In this document: piece by piece, positions 26,154 to 34,050 of the stretch
Numbering within the stretch: position 1 is the first letter of the stretch
Layout of the letters: every line of letters begins with the position of its first letter
Origin: CBDDHT01 sp965227905
Lineage (GTDB): Bacteria > Pseudomonadota > Alphaproteobacteria > Rhizobiales > Methyloligellaceae
Reading direction: 5' to 3'
DNA length: 64,000 bases
Assembly: GCA_965227905.1 (NCBI GenBank)
Contig: OZ245780.1
Span: 3,720,001 to 3,784,000 of the forward strand
Notes under the pieces: generated by a model
Database searches by the model: none
The model's input: the letters and a program-made list of their open reading frames with translations, nothing else
Told to the model about the DNA's origin: nothing
Made by a program: the position numbers and the translations under genes

Positions 26154-26891
26154 ATGTCTGTCAGACCCTCCGATGACAAGAAGGCTGTCGCGTCACCAAA
26201 CACGCCAGCTGGACGCGCCCATGACTCCCAAAATCAGAGACCGACGGCGCCGGACGCCAGCAGAGGGCCCGGGAAACGGGGCGAAAGACGGGCTGTATCG
26301 ATTATCGATGCGGATACCATGGTCACCGGAACGGTGACGTGTACTGGCGAAATGGAGCTGCGCGGCCAGGTTGAAGGCCAAATCCACTCCAAGAATCTCA
26401 TAATAAGACAACACGGCCACATGAGCGGCGACGTTTTCTGCGAAAGCGTCATGGTCGACGGGCGGGTCGACGGCAATCTCCACGCAAACCAGGTGGATCT
26501 CAAAGCCAGCGCCAACGTCAATGGCGATATCCACCACACATTCCTGACCATCGAAACCGGCGCCATGTTCGAGGGCGATGTGCGGCGATCGCAAAACCCG
26601 ACTGAAGTCCAGCGCGACCCGCAACCGGCCCCGCCAATGGAAGCGCAGCCGGCTCCTCCTCAGATGGAGCCTGCGATGGAGGACTTGCGAGATACTCTGA
26701 CTGCCCCCGGAACGTCGGGGATGACGGAGGCTCCGAGGGATCCGATGGCGCAAGCCCCGGCGTCTCAGAATACCGACAATCTGCCGCCGTATCAGCCGCC
26801 GGCCCCGGACCCGCACGCGCAGATGACACCGAGCGGGCAACACGAACCGGCCCCCGCTCCAATGCCGTATCACGAGCCGTTGACGCGCTAA
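26154..26891 (+). CDS. Bactofilin (polymer-forming cytoskeletal protein)
   Basis: 245 residues. The bactofilin beta-helix core is at residues 48-145 (VTGTVTCTGEMELRGQVEGQ, VMVDGRVDGNLHANQVDLKA, GDIHHTFLTIETGAMFEGDV). A disordered N-terminal 47 residues and a long Pro/Met/Gln-rich tail (150-245) flank it; the tail is longer than in minimal bactofilins. These proteins polymerise without nucleotide and scaffold cell-wall or stalk/polar structures at the membrane. It neighbours sciP. Confidence 0.88.
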   Translation: MSVRPSDDKKAVASPNTPAGRAHDSQNQRPTAPDASRGPGKRGERRAVSIIDADTMVTGTVTCTGEMELRGQVEGQIHSKNLIIRQHGHMSGDVFCESVMVDGRVDGNLHANQVDLKASANVNGDIHHTFLTIETGAMFEGDVRRSQNPTEVQRDPQPAPPMEAQPAPPQMEPAMEDLRDTLTAPGTSGMTEAPRDPMAQAPASQNTDNLPPYQPPAPDPHAQMTPSGQHEPAPAPMPYHEPLTR

Positions 26892-26914
26892 CAGTACTCC
26901 CAACGAGAAGGGAA

Positions 26915-26942
26915 AACGCCCAATCGGTTTCGATTGGACGTT
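26915..26942. terminator. Bidirectional terminator between bactofilin and bhcD
   Basis: Stem CCAATCG/CGATTGG (26920-26926, 26931-26937) with loop GTTT, extended by AACG/CGTT. It is flanked by A-rich sequence on the left and TTT on the right, so it can serve both convergent genes. Confidence 0.7.
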
Positions 26943-26949
26943 TACTGGA

Positions 26950-27915
26950 TTAGAGCGCGACCGTTGTCGCCAGCCCGGCTTCTTCGGCCAGTCTCGCCGC
27001 TTCCGAGGCGACGGCCAGGTCCTGCAACCCAACACCCGAACCATCGAAGAGCGTTATCTCTTCGTTGGACCGCCGTCCCGGATGGGTCCCATTGATGACC
27101 TCACCGATCGCCGTGATATCGCTCTCTTTGATCAGACCGGCCGCAATCGCATGCTGAGGCTCGCCGATGGATATGGACTGCGCGATTTCATCGGTGAACA
27201 CAGTGGCCGACGCGACCAATTCGGGATCGATCTCCTGTTTGCCTTCAGTATCTGTTCCCATACAGGCGATATGCGTGCCGGGTTTGACCCATGCCTTCAT
27301 CAGGAGTGGTTCGAATGCTGACGTGATGGAGATGATCACATCGGCTTCGGCGCCCAAGCGGTCTCTCTCAACCGCCTCGAAGGCAAGGCCGACTTCATCG
27401 GCTACGGCCTTGAGGCTGGGTAGCATGTCGGGGTGGAAGTTCCACGCAACGACCTTTTCGAAGTCGCGCTGCTCTGCCGCCGCACGTAGCTGAAAGCCTG
27501 CCTGATGCCCTGCCCCGATCATCCCGAGCACCTTGGAATCGGGCCGGGCGAGATGGGCAACGGATACGGCGCTTGAGGCAGCCGTTCGAACGGCGGTGAG
27601 ATAATTGCCGCCCACCAGAGCCTGTAACTGTCCCGTATCAGGATCGAATAAGAAGACCGTCGACTGATGGTTGATGACGCCCTTCGCCATGTTTCCCGGC
27701 CAGTAGCCTCCTGCTTTCACGCCGAGAGTCATACCCGCCTTGTCGAACCCGCCTTTGAATCCGTAGAGCGCGTCGGCATGGCCAATGGCTTCCCGGATGA
27801 CCGGGAAGTTGTAGGCATCACCTTTCGCCATGGCGCCGAACACCGCCTCGACCGCAGCGAAGGCTTCCGGCCGCCCGACGATCTTCTTGCACATGTCTTC
27901 CGTAACAATCAGCAT
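26950..27915 (-). CDS. bhcD: Iminosuccinate reductase-like (BhcD), ornithine cyclodeaminase/mu-crystallin family
   Basis: 321 residues. The fold is ornithine cyclodeaminase/mu-crystallin, with the NAD(P)-binding KVLGMIGAGHQAGFQ. The N-terminal stretch NFPVIREAIGHADALYGFKG and the C-terminal FDGSGVGLQDLAVASEAARL follow BhcD of Paracoccus denitrificans as I remember it. BhcD reduces iminosuccinate to L-aspartate, the last step of the beta-hydroxyaspartate cycle. It is the last gene of the dadA-bhcB-bhcC-bhcD operon; a palindromic repeat lies in the 115-bp gap before it. Assignment rests on homology plus the matching neighbours. Confidence 0.78.
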   Translation of the reverse strand: MLIVTEDMCKKIVGRPEAFAAVEAVFGAMAKGDAYNFPVIREAIGHADALYGFKGGFDKAGMTLGVKAGGYWPGNMAKGVINHQSTVFLFDPDTGQLQALVGGNYLTAVRTAASSAVSVAHLARPDSKVLGMIGAGHQAGFQLRAAAEQRDFEKVVAWNFHPDMLPSLKAVADEVGLAFEAVERDRLGAEADVIISITSAFEPLLMKAWVKPGTHIACMGTDTEGKQEIDPELVASATVFTDEIAQSISIGEPQHAIAAGLIKESDITAIGEVINGTHPGRRSNEEITLFDGSGVGLQDLAVASEAARLAEEAGLATTVAL

Positions 27916-27932
27916 CCCTCAGTCCCCTTAAA

Positions 27933-27996
27933 CGTGTCTCCCAAAAGTGGTTGCCGATTTTGGGATAAAGACACGCGCTAATTCCAAAATCTAAAG
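27933..27996. repeat. REP-like extragenic palindrome in the bhcC-bhcD gap
   Basis: CCCAAAA (27940-27946) pairs with TTTTGGG (27958-27964), flanked by CGTGTCT/AGACACG (27933-27939, 27969-27975); a second GCGC...GCGC unit follows. The sequence resembles a dispersed palindromic element I remember from rhizobial genomes. In the operon transcript it could form a processing or stability hairpin. Confidence 0.5.
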
Positions 27997-28030
27997 CGCG
28001 ACACGCAAATCCAATCAGGTGTGACGCACT

Positions 28031-29194
28031 TTAGTAAGCCAGGCCACGCGCAGTGACGGGCCAGATCTTTTCGACCTTGCCATCGCGGACGCCAATGTAC
28101 CAGTCATGGACATTGCAGGTCGGGTCGCAATGGCCCGGCACGAGCTTCAGCTTGTCATTGACTTTGAGTACGCCGTCCGGATCGGCGATGACGCCGTGTT
28201 CGTCCGAGCATTTGACATATTCAACATCGTCGCGGCCAAAGATCGTCGGCAGACCGCTATCGACACTCTGTGCCTTGAGGCCGGCATCGCAGATCGCCTT
28301 GTCGGCTTTGGCATGGCTCATCACAGAGGTCAGAATGAAGAGTGAATTCTCCCACTCGCCCTGATCGATCCGATTGCCGTCCTTATCAAGAATGCGGCCA
28401 TAATCGGCATCCATGAAAGCGTAGGAGCCGCATTGCAGTTCGTTGTAGACACCCGAATTGCCCTCGAAGTAATAGCTACCCGTACCGCCACCGCCGACGA
28501 TGTCGCATTCGAGATCTTCGGCCTTCAATGCATTCACGGCATCTGAGACCATGGCCACGGCAACATCGATTTTCGCTTTGCGGTCTTCGTAGCTGTCCAT
28601 GTGCTGCATAGCACCCTGATAGGCCTGCAGGCCGGAGAACTTCAGTCCTGGTGCTGCGTGGATTGCACGCGCGATCTCCATCACAGCTTCGGTCGTGGTG
28701 ACGCCGCAGCGTCCCGCACCGCAATCGATTTCGACCAGACACTCGATTTGCGTGCCATGCTTCTGGGCGGCGGCAGACAGATCGGCGACATTCGCAACGT
28801 CGTCAACGCAGCAGATCGTGCGTGCGCCCAATTTGGGGATCCGTGCCAGCCGATCGATCTTTGCCGGGTCGCGGACCTGGTTGGAGACGAGAACATCCTT
28901 GATGCCACCACGGACGAAAGCTTCGGCTTCTGAGACCTTCTGGCAGCACACGCCACACGAGCCACCCAACTCGGCCTGCAGCAGTGCGACATCGACGGAT
29001 TTGTGCATCTTTCCATGCACCCGGTGACGGACACCCATGTCCTTCGCGAACTGGCCCATCTTTTTGATGTTGCGCTCAAGCGCATCGAGATCGAGCACTA
29101 GGCATGGTGTCTGAATATCGGCCTCATCCATGCCGATGGCTGCGGGGATGTCGTAGCCGACTTCATAGTCGGCAAGGCTCTTGGTCATGCTCAT
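28031..29194 (-). CDS. bhcC: Beta-hydroxyaspartate aldolase-like (BhcC), D-threonine aldolase/DSD1 family
   Basis: 387 residues, alanine-racemase-type barrel with a C-terminal DSD1-like domain. Lys62 in VHGKMHKSVDV is the PLP lysine; GHCDPTCNVHDW near the C-terminus supplies the metal ligands typical of D-threonine aldolases. GGGTGSYYFEGNSGVYNELQ holds the phosphate-binding region. BhcC condenses glycine and glyoxylate to beta-hydroxyaspartate. The first codon may be the ATG two codons in. It sits 16 bp behind bhcB. An ordinary D-threonine aldolase is the alternative, but the bhcB and bhcD neighbours favour BhcC. Confidence 0.8.
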   Translation of the reverse strand: MSMTKSLADYEVGYDIPAAIGMDEADIQTPCLVLDLDALERNIKKMGQFAKDMGVRHRVHGKMHKSVDVALLQAELGGSCGVCCQKVSEAEAFVRGGIKDVLVSNQVRDPAKIDRLARIPKLGARTICCVDDVANVADLSAAAQKHGTQIECLVEIDCGAGRCGVTTTEAVMEIARAIHAAPGLKFSGLQAYQGAMQHMDSYEDRKAKIDVAVAMVSDAVNALKAEDLECDIVGGGGTGSYYFEGNSGVYNELQCGSYAFMDADYGRILDKDGNRIDQGEWENSLFILTSVMSHAKADKAICDAGLKAQSVDSGLPTIFGRDDVEYVKCSDEHGVIADPDGVLKVNDKLKLVPGHCDPTCNVHDWYIGVRDGKVEKIWPVTARGLAY

Positions 29195-29210
29195 GGGTCG
29201 TTCCTTTCCC

Positions 29211-30188
29211 TTAGTCGGCCCGGTTCCAGGGCAGTTTATCCAAATCGACGTTGCCGCCAGTAATAATCACGCCGACACGCTTGCCGGCGAACCTGTCCTT
29301 GTTCTTGATGATTGTCGCGAGTGGCACCGCACAGGATGGCTCCATCACGATCTTCATCCGCTGCCATGTCAGTTTCATCGCTTCGACGATTTCGTCTTCG
29401 CTGGCTGTGAATATGTCTGTCACGTGGTTACGGACGAAATGCCAGGTCAGCTCCTTCAGCGGCACTTTCAAGCCATCGGCGACGGTCTGAGGGGCATCGT
29501 CGGCGATGATGTGTCCTGCTTTGAAGGAGCGATAGGCATCGTCGGCCTGCTCAGGTTCCGCAGCGAAAATCTCTGTTTCCGGTGCGATGTTCGACAGTGT
29601 CAGGCATGTTCCTGAGATCATTCCCCCGCCGCCGATCGGCGCCATGACCGCATCGAGATTTTCGACCTGATCGAGAAGTTCGCGCGAACATGTGGCCTGC
29701 CCTGCAATCACGCGCGGGTCATTATAGGGGTGGACGAATTCGGCCCCCGTTTCCGCAATCACTTCCGCAAACACCGCCTCACGAGAGGTCGTGGACGGCT
29801 CGCACTCGACAATCCGTCCGCCATAGCCACGCACGGCGGATTTCTTGGCTTCTGGCGCTGTGCGAGGCATCACGACCGTTGCCGGAATTCCACGCCGCCC
29901 TGCTGCATAACTCAGAGAAAGGCCGTGATTACCGGAGCTGTGGGTCGCAACACCCTTTGCTGCCTGCGCCCCATCCAGCCCGAACACCGCGTTGCAGGCA
30001 CCGCGCACTTTGAACGCACCGGCCTTCTGGAAATTCTCGCATTTGAAGTACAGCTCGGCGCCCGTCAGATCGTTCATATAGGTGCTTGTCAGAACAGGCG
30101 TGCAGTGGATGTAGGGCTTCACCCGCTCGTGCGCTGCCAGCACATCGTCATAGGTTGGGATGCTCAGTCCGGTATCTGTCTCAGCCAT
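29211..30188 (-). CDS. bhcB: Beta-hydroxyaspartate dehydratase-like (BhcB), threonine dehydratase family
   Basis: 325 residues, fold-type II PLP enzyme without a regulatory ACT domain. Lys60 in NFQKAGAFKVRGA binds PLP, HSSGNHGLSLSYAA is the substrate loop and PIGGGGMISGTCL the phosphate cup. BhcB removes water from beta-hydroxyaspartate to give iminosuccinate. The gene precedes the BhcC homologue by 16 bp. Threonine/serine dehydratase or serine racemase are alternatives by fold alone. Confidence 0.8.
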   Translation of the reverse strand: MAETDTGLSIPTYDDVLAAHERVKPYIHCTPVLTSTYMNDLTGAELYFKCENFQKAGAFKVRGACNAVFGLDGAQAAKGVATHSSGNHGLSLSYAAGRRGIPATVVMPRTAPEAKKSAVRGYGGRIVECEPSTTSREAVFAEVIAETGAEFVHPYNDPRVIAGQATCSRELLDQVENLDAVMAPIGGGGMISGTCLTLSNIAPETEIFAAEPEQADDAYRSFKAGHIIADDAPQTVADGLKVPLKELTWHFVRNHVTDIFTASEDEIVEAMKLTWQRMKIVMEPSCAVPLATIIKNKDRFAGKRVGVIITGGNVDLDKLPWNRAD

Positions 30189-30271
30189 TATCTTCAGCCT
30201 CCCTGTTTCCGTCTTTTCGTTTCGTCGGTGGCGTCTGGAGCGGCTGGCAACCCTCTATTGCCAGCCTCCTC

Positions 30272-31540
30272 TCAGTTGTTTGCCATGGCTCCTGCTTCGA
30301 CCAGCGCTGCGACGCCTTCTGCTGTGGCAGCCGAAAGTGTCCAGCCCAAATGCCCATGGCCGGTGTTGTAAAACACTCTAGGATTCTTCCCGCGCATCAC
30401 TCTCGGCATCATGTTCGGCATCATCGGACGAAGGCCTGCCCAGGGGACGCATTGGCGCGTGCTGATGTCCGGGAAGTGATACCGGCACCAGATGATCAGC
30501 GGATCGATCCGCTGCTTCGGTATCGACCTGTCGAATCCGTTGAATTCGGCGGTGCCGGCGACGCGGAATCTGTTTTCACCGAGCCGGCTGGTCACGATCT
30601 TCGCATTGTCGTCCAGAAGGCCAATCCGTGGCGCCGCGCTCTGATCGATCGCCTCCGGCAGATCGACCGAGATCGAATAGCCTTTGACCGGATAGACATT
30701 GATCCGATCCCCGAGCTTGCCGGCCAGCTTTTTCGAGTAAACGCCGGTGCTGATCACAATCTGGTCGAAGCGTTCGGTCCGGTCTTCCTTGCTGGTCTCG
30801 GCGCCTTTGTGCTGGGTATCACGGCTGACGACAATTATGCCGTCAGGTGCGCTGCGCAGATCCCGGACCTCCGACGCAAACCGCAGTTCGACACCGAGAC
30901 GCTCACAGGCCTTGCCGAGACCGATCGTGAATTTGTGAATATCGCCCGTAAAGTCGGACTTCGTATAGAACCCGGCGTAGATATCGCCTTTAAGCGTCGG
31001 CTCGATCGAATGGATTTCTTCCGCCGTCACAGGCACCCGCTCGAGCCCGCCGCGTTTCAGCAATTCCGTGACGCGGGCCGCGACCTCATAGTCTTGTTTC
31101 GACTTGTAGAAATGCAGCATTCCGCGATCCTCGAGATCGAAGTCGATCCCTTCGTCACTCGCCATCTGTCGCAAGTGCTGGCGCGCCTCTATGGCCAGCC
31201 GCACCGTGGTGATGGTGTTGTGCTCATATTGGGGAATTGCCCGGATGAATTCGCCCATCCAGGAGAATTTGTGCCAGGAGGGCTTCGGGTTCACGAGTAG
31301 CGGCGCACCAGGCGTGAAGAGCCACTTCATTCCTTTCAGCACCGTCGACCAACTGTTCCAGACTTCGGCATTGGACGCTGAAAGCTGACCGCCATTGGCA
31401 AAGCTGGTCTCCATGGCCGGATAGCGGTTGGCGTCGAAGAGCGTGACCTTGAACCCGCGCTTGACAAGCTTGTATGCGGTCGTGGTGCCAGTAATACCGG
31501 CGCCGATCACGGCGACATGCTTTTGTTTTGAAGTCGACAT
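30272..31540 (-). CDS. DadA-like FAD-dependent D-amino acid dehydrogenase
   Basis: 422 residues, DAO/DadA family. VAVIGAGITGTTTAYKLVKR binds FAD, ETSFANGGQLSASNAEVWNS matches the DadA small-subunit signature, and NTGHGHLGWTLSAATAEGVA is the C-terminal FAD-binding loop. These membrane-associated flavoproteins oxidise D-amino acids or glycine-like substrates to oxo acids and feed electrons to quinones. It is the first gene behind a tandem glycine riboswitch and is followed (83 bp) by bhcB-bhcC-bhcD. A plausible role is making glyoxylate from glycine or a related amine for BhcC; that substrate is inferred from the context, not from residues. Confidence 0.82.
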   Translation of the reverse strand: MSTSKQKHVAVIGAGITGTTTAYKLVKRGFKVTLFDANRYPAMETSFANGGQLSASNAEVWNSWSTVLKGMKWLFTPGAPLLVNPKPSWHKFSWMGEFIRAIPQYEHNTITTVRLAIEARQHLRQMASDEGIDFDLEDRGMLHFYKSKQDYEVAARVTELLKRGGLERVPVTAEEIHSIEPTLKGDIYAGFYTKSDFTGDIHKFTIGLGKACERLGVELRFASEVRDLRSAPDGIIVVSRDTQHKGAETSKEDRTERFDQIVISTGVYSKKLAGKLGDRINVYPVKGYSISVDLPEAIDQSAAPRIGLLDDNAKIVTSRLGENRFRVAGTAEFNGFDRSIPKQRIDPLIIWCRYHFPDISTRQCVPWAGLRPMMPNMMPRVMRGKNPRVFYNTGHGHLGWTLSAATAEGVAALVEAGAMANN

Positions 31541-31541
31541 C

Positions 31542-31578
31542 GGGCATTCCTTTCTCGTGAATCACGAGCTGAATGCCC
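31542..31578 (-). promoter_or_regulatory. Riboswitch expression platform masking the dadA ribosome-binding site
   Basis: On the minus strand GGGCATTC (31578-31571), the 3' end of the second aptamer, is complementary to GAATGCCC (31549-31542), which abuts the AAAGGA Shine-Dalgarno and the ATG at 31540. The small hairpin CTCGTGA-T-TCACGAG lies between. Pairing would hide the ribosome-binding site; ligand-stabilised aptamer folding could free it, suggesting translational ON control. Confidence 0.55.
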
Positions 31579-31752
31579 CCTCTGTCATTGGCCTGAGAGA
31601 TTCACGTCAAACCTTGTGATTTGACGCTTACACCATCGGCGGGAGCGCGATTGCTCCACTTTCCAGAGTGTTGTTCCAGTAGCGGTACAGGTGCCTGAGA
31701 GTTTCCGGGGCGGTTGCTCCTTCGGCGCCGAACACGATGGCCCAGCTCTCCC
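31571..31752 (-). promoter_or_regulatory. Tandem glycine riboswitch (gcvT type)
   Basis: Read on the minus strand, aptamer I runs from GGGAGAGC (31752) through GCCGAAGGAGCAACCGCCCC and GGAAACTCTCAGGCACC to about 31656; aptamer II follows with CGCCGATGGTGTAAGCG, a TCAAA/TTTGA arm and ATCTCTCAGGCCAATGACAG. The consensus CTCTCAGGC core appears twice (31701-31693 and 31599-31591), which is diagnostic of two glycine aptamers joined by a short linker. It precedes the DadA-like gene, so glycine should control the dadA-bhcBCD operon. Confidence 0.9.
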
Positions 31753-32029
31753 GCTATGCGACGGATGTACGCACCCAAACGATATGTGTCAAGAGATGAT
31801 CGTTCGGAACGGTAACAAATTGAGTGGCCTCGATTGAATGGCTGCTTCCTCATTCTTAGCAGAAACAGTTGAAGAGGCTCGATGTTTACACACTCGCTGT
31901 GAGCAATTGGCGATGACGCGTTCACGGGCTGTCATACCATTCCGGCAGGTGCCATCTTCATCAGTTTTTATGCCAATGGGCGGCTAATTTGGGACTACTC
32001 TGGAGATCTTCAATTGTGGGGAGCAAACA

Positions 32030-32866
32030 ATGAATATCGCGGCACGCGGTTATGCCAATCCGGATTTGTTGTGGTCGCCCGAAACACTGCAGGACCGGCT
32101 CCGCCAACCCGGCATCGCGGTTGTCGATACCCGACCTGCTGAGATGTTCGCCAAGGGCCATCTACCCGGAGCCCGACATTTCGATCTCTATTTCGTCAAC
32201 ACCTACGACACCGACCCCGCACCTCTGGCATCCTTCACACGCATGTGGGCCAATCTTTTGGGCTGGCGCGGAATACGAGAGACAGACACCCTCGTCTTTT
32301 ACGGCACATTTACGGACATGTGTGCGGCGCGAGGGTTTTGGTTTGCCGAGTATCTCGGCCACAAGGACGTGCATGTGTTGGACGGGGGAATGGCCGGATG
32401 GTCAGCGGCTGGCCTTCCGTTGGAGACTGAATGCGAACCGCCAGGCTCTGCGAAGTTCGAGCACGAGGTCATTGCGGAGAAGGTCGCCACCTACGCCAGC
32501 GTCCTGAGGGCCATAGACGACCCCGACTGCGTGATCGTCGACAATCGCAGCCGCGAGGAGTTCATTGGAACGGACAAACAAGCCCGTCATGGCGGCGCCA
32601 TACCCGGCGCCAGGCATTGCAACTGGGAGGACCTATACGATCACGACAGCGGCTGCATGAAATCGGCGGATCAGTTGCAAGAAGCCTTCGAAGCGCTCGA
32701 TGCTCTCCCCGACAAAGAAATCACGGTCTATTGCAACACCGGATATCGGTCTGCCCATGCCTATCTGGCGCTGCGACTGCTCGACTATCCCCGCATCCGG
32801 AACTATGTCGGCTCCTGGCAGGAATGGGGCAACCGCGACGGACTTCCGGTCTGCGTGCCGGAGTAA
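32030..32866 (+). CDS. Thiosulfate/3-mercaptopyruvate sulfurtransferase (tandem rhodanese)
   Basis: 278 residues in two rhodanese domains: an inactive N-terminal one (VVDTRPAEMFAKGHLPGARH) and a catalytic C-terminal one with CNTGYRSAHAYLAL (active-site Cys at about 239). The CxxGxR-type loop (CNTGYR) is nearer to the thiosulfate than to the mercaptopyruvate pattern. It transfers sulfane sulfur to cyanide or thiol acceptors. ATG at 32030; divergent from the riboswitch operon. Confidence 0.88.
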   Translation: MNIAARGYANPDLLWSPETLQDRLRQPGIAVVDTRPAEMFAKGHLPGARHFDLYFVNTYDTDPAPLASFTRMWANLLGWRGIRETDTLVFYGTFTDMCAARGFWFAEYLGHKDVHVLDGGMAGWSAAGLPLETECEPPGSAKFEHEVIAEKVATYASVLRAIDDPDCVIVDNRSREEFIGTDKQARHGGAIPGARHCNWEDLYDHDSGCMKSADQLQEAFEALDALPDKEITVYCNTGYRSAHAYLALRLLDYPRIRNYVGSWQEWGNRDGLPVCVPE

Positions 32867-33158
32867 CCACCGCCCATATGTGTCGCTGGACCACATGCAA
32901 AGACAGAATTGCGATCGCGCAAGCCGGCAATCAGATGATCGGACCAGGATTGGCACGGCTGGACAAAAGGGCAAGCGGAGCCCGCAACGTGACGTAGTCT
33001 CGTTGGAGTTTTCCGAAAGTCAGACATGTTCATTTCACGAGGACCGTTCGATTCGCAGCGTCCACTTTCAGATTATCGAGGTGAGCCGTCTTCGGCTCAC
33101 AGTGATCCTGCAATCCATATCGGCCGTATCATTGGCTTTGGGAAATCGGAGCAAAACA

Positions 33159-33464
33159 ATGAATACCTGGTATCGCTCAATCATGGATCCTGAAGTTAAT
33201 CCACTCAATGCGCTCTCCCCACTTCGGCGCTTTCAAATCATGAGTTACCTCAGCATGATGTGGACTGCGATCTTCTGCGCAGCCTCCGGTGCCTGGATGT
33301 GGTACGGACATCTGGCCATTGTCCACGTTCTCTTGGCGCTGGGGTTCCTGGTGACTGGTTGGACCTTCCATACTGCCCAGAAAGAAGCGCGACACGCCAC
33401 GACGTATAGAGATCATCCATTGAATGACGGGACCGCGCGGTACGATGATGTCTGGGGCGGTTGA
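33159..33464 (+). CDS. Small two-TM membrane protein, unknown
   Basis: 101 residues starting MNTWYRSIMDPEVN. Two adjacent hydrophobic helices (about 32-49 and 52-68) end in a polar C-terminus (YRDHPLNDGTARYDDVW). The ATG at 33159 is preferred, and the longer frame upstream looks non-coding. No family recognised. It neighbours other small membrane and stress genes. Confidence 0.55.
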   Translation: MNTWYRSIMDPEVNPLNALSPLRRFQIMSYLSMMWTAIFCAASGAWMWYGHLAIVHVLLALGFLVTGWTFHTAQKEARHATTYRDHPLNDGTARYDDVWGG

Positions 33465-33502
33465 GCCGCGAAAGCCATATGCGCTGCGGGCTTCCTGCAA
33501 AA

Positions 33503-33531
33503 ATCAACTGACTTGAGAATGATCAGTTGAT
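33503..33531. repeat. Inverted repeat
   Basis: ATCAACTGA (33503-33511) and TCAGTTGAT (33523-33531) are a perfect 9-bp inverted repeat, 38 nt after the small membrane protein stop. Terminator stem or operator cannot be told apart. Confidence 0.4.
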
Positions 33532-33604
33532 CCGATTCAGCAGTCACAGCGTAGTTAAGGATACGCTCGCATCTCTCCTCCCCCCGCTGCGGGCGTGTTG
33601 GATG

Positions 33605-33640
33605 ATCGGCCGGTCTACCTCCCCATTTGGACCGGCCGAT
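33605..33640. repeat. Strong hairpin upstream of the HIG1-like gene
   Basis: ATCGGCCGGTC and GACCGGCCGAT form a perfect 11-bp stem with a 14-nt loop, 40 nt before the ATG at 33681. No T-run follows; it may be a leader structure or a terminator of the preceding transcript. Confidence 0.45.
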
Positions 33641-33680
33641 AATCCACTTCGACGACCGGTTCAGGATTGCCAATTTCACA

Positions 33681-33881
33681 ATGGCGCAAACACTTCAGAT
33701 CGCAGTCCCCGTGTCGCTCGCTGCCGTCGCTTGTGTGCTGGGTCTCGGACTCTGGAACATGCTGCGTGCCGGTGACTCCAACCTGTCGCAAAAACTCATG
33801 CGCTGGCGTGTCGGGCTGCAATTCTTGGCCGTAATATTGATCATGGCAGCGGCGTACTTCATGAGGCTCCCGGCAAATTGA
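33681..33881 (+). CDS. HIG1-domain/twin-TM small membrane protein
   Basis: 66 residues with two TM helices around a conserved loop, GLGLWNMLRAGDSNLSQKLMRWRV, truncated here to the key pattern NLSQKLMRWR, which is the HIG1 family signature. In alphaproteobacteria these twin-TM proteins associate with cytochrome oxidase or hypoxia response. The ATG at 33681 gives the usual size; the upstream frame from 33627 is not expected to be coding. Confidence 0.75.
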   Translation: MAQTLQIAVPVSLAAVACVLGLGLWNMLRAGDSNLSQKLMRWRVGLQFLAVILIMAAAYFMRLPAN

Positions 33882-34050
33882 ACGGTCTTGGAGCGAGACG
33901 ACTGCAATTCTCGAAACACGAGCAAACGCATCCATCGTTGGGCAAAGCCAAGGCGCTTGGCGAGTCATTCCAGGCTGCGTCTTCCGGTGAGTGATCTGTC
34001 GCGTAGATGAACCCGTAAGCCCGGTACGACCAACACCGAGGAGTAACACC

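Noticed and set aside
30086..31300. 404-codon open frame antisense to the DadA-like gene
   Set aside because: It mirrors a high-GC coding gene with clear FAD motifs on the other strand and shows no protein family features.
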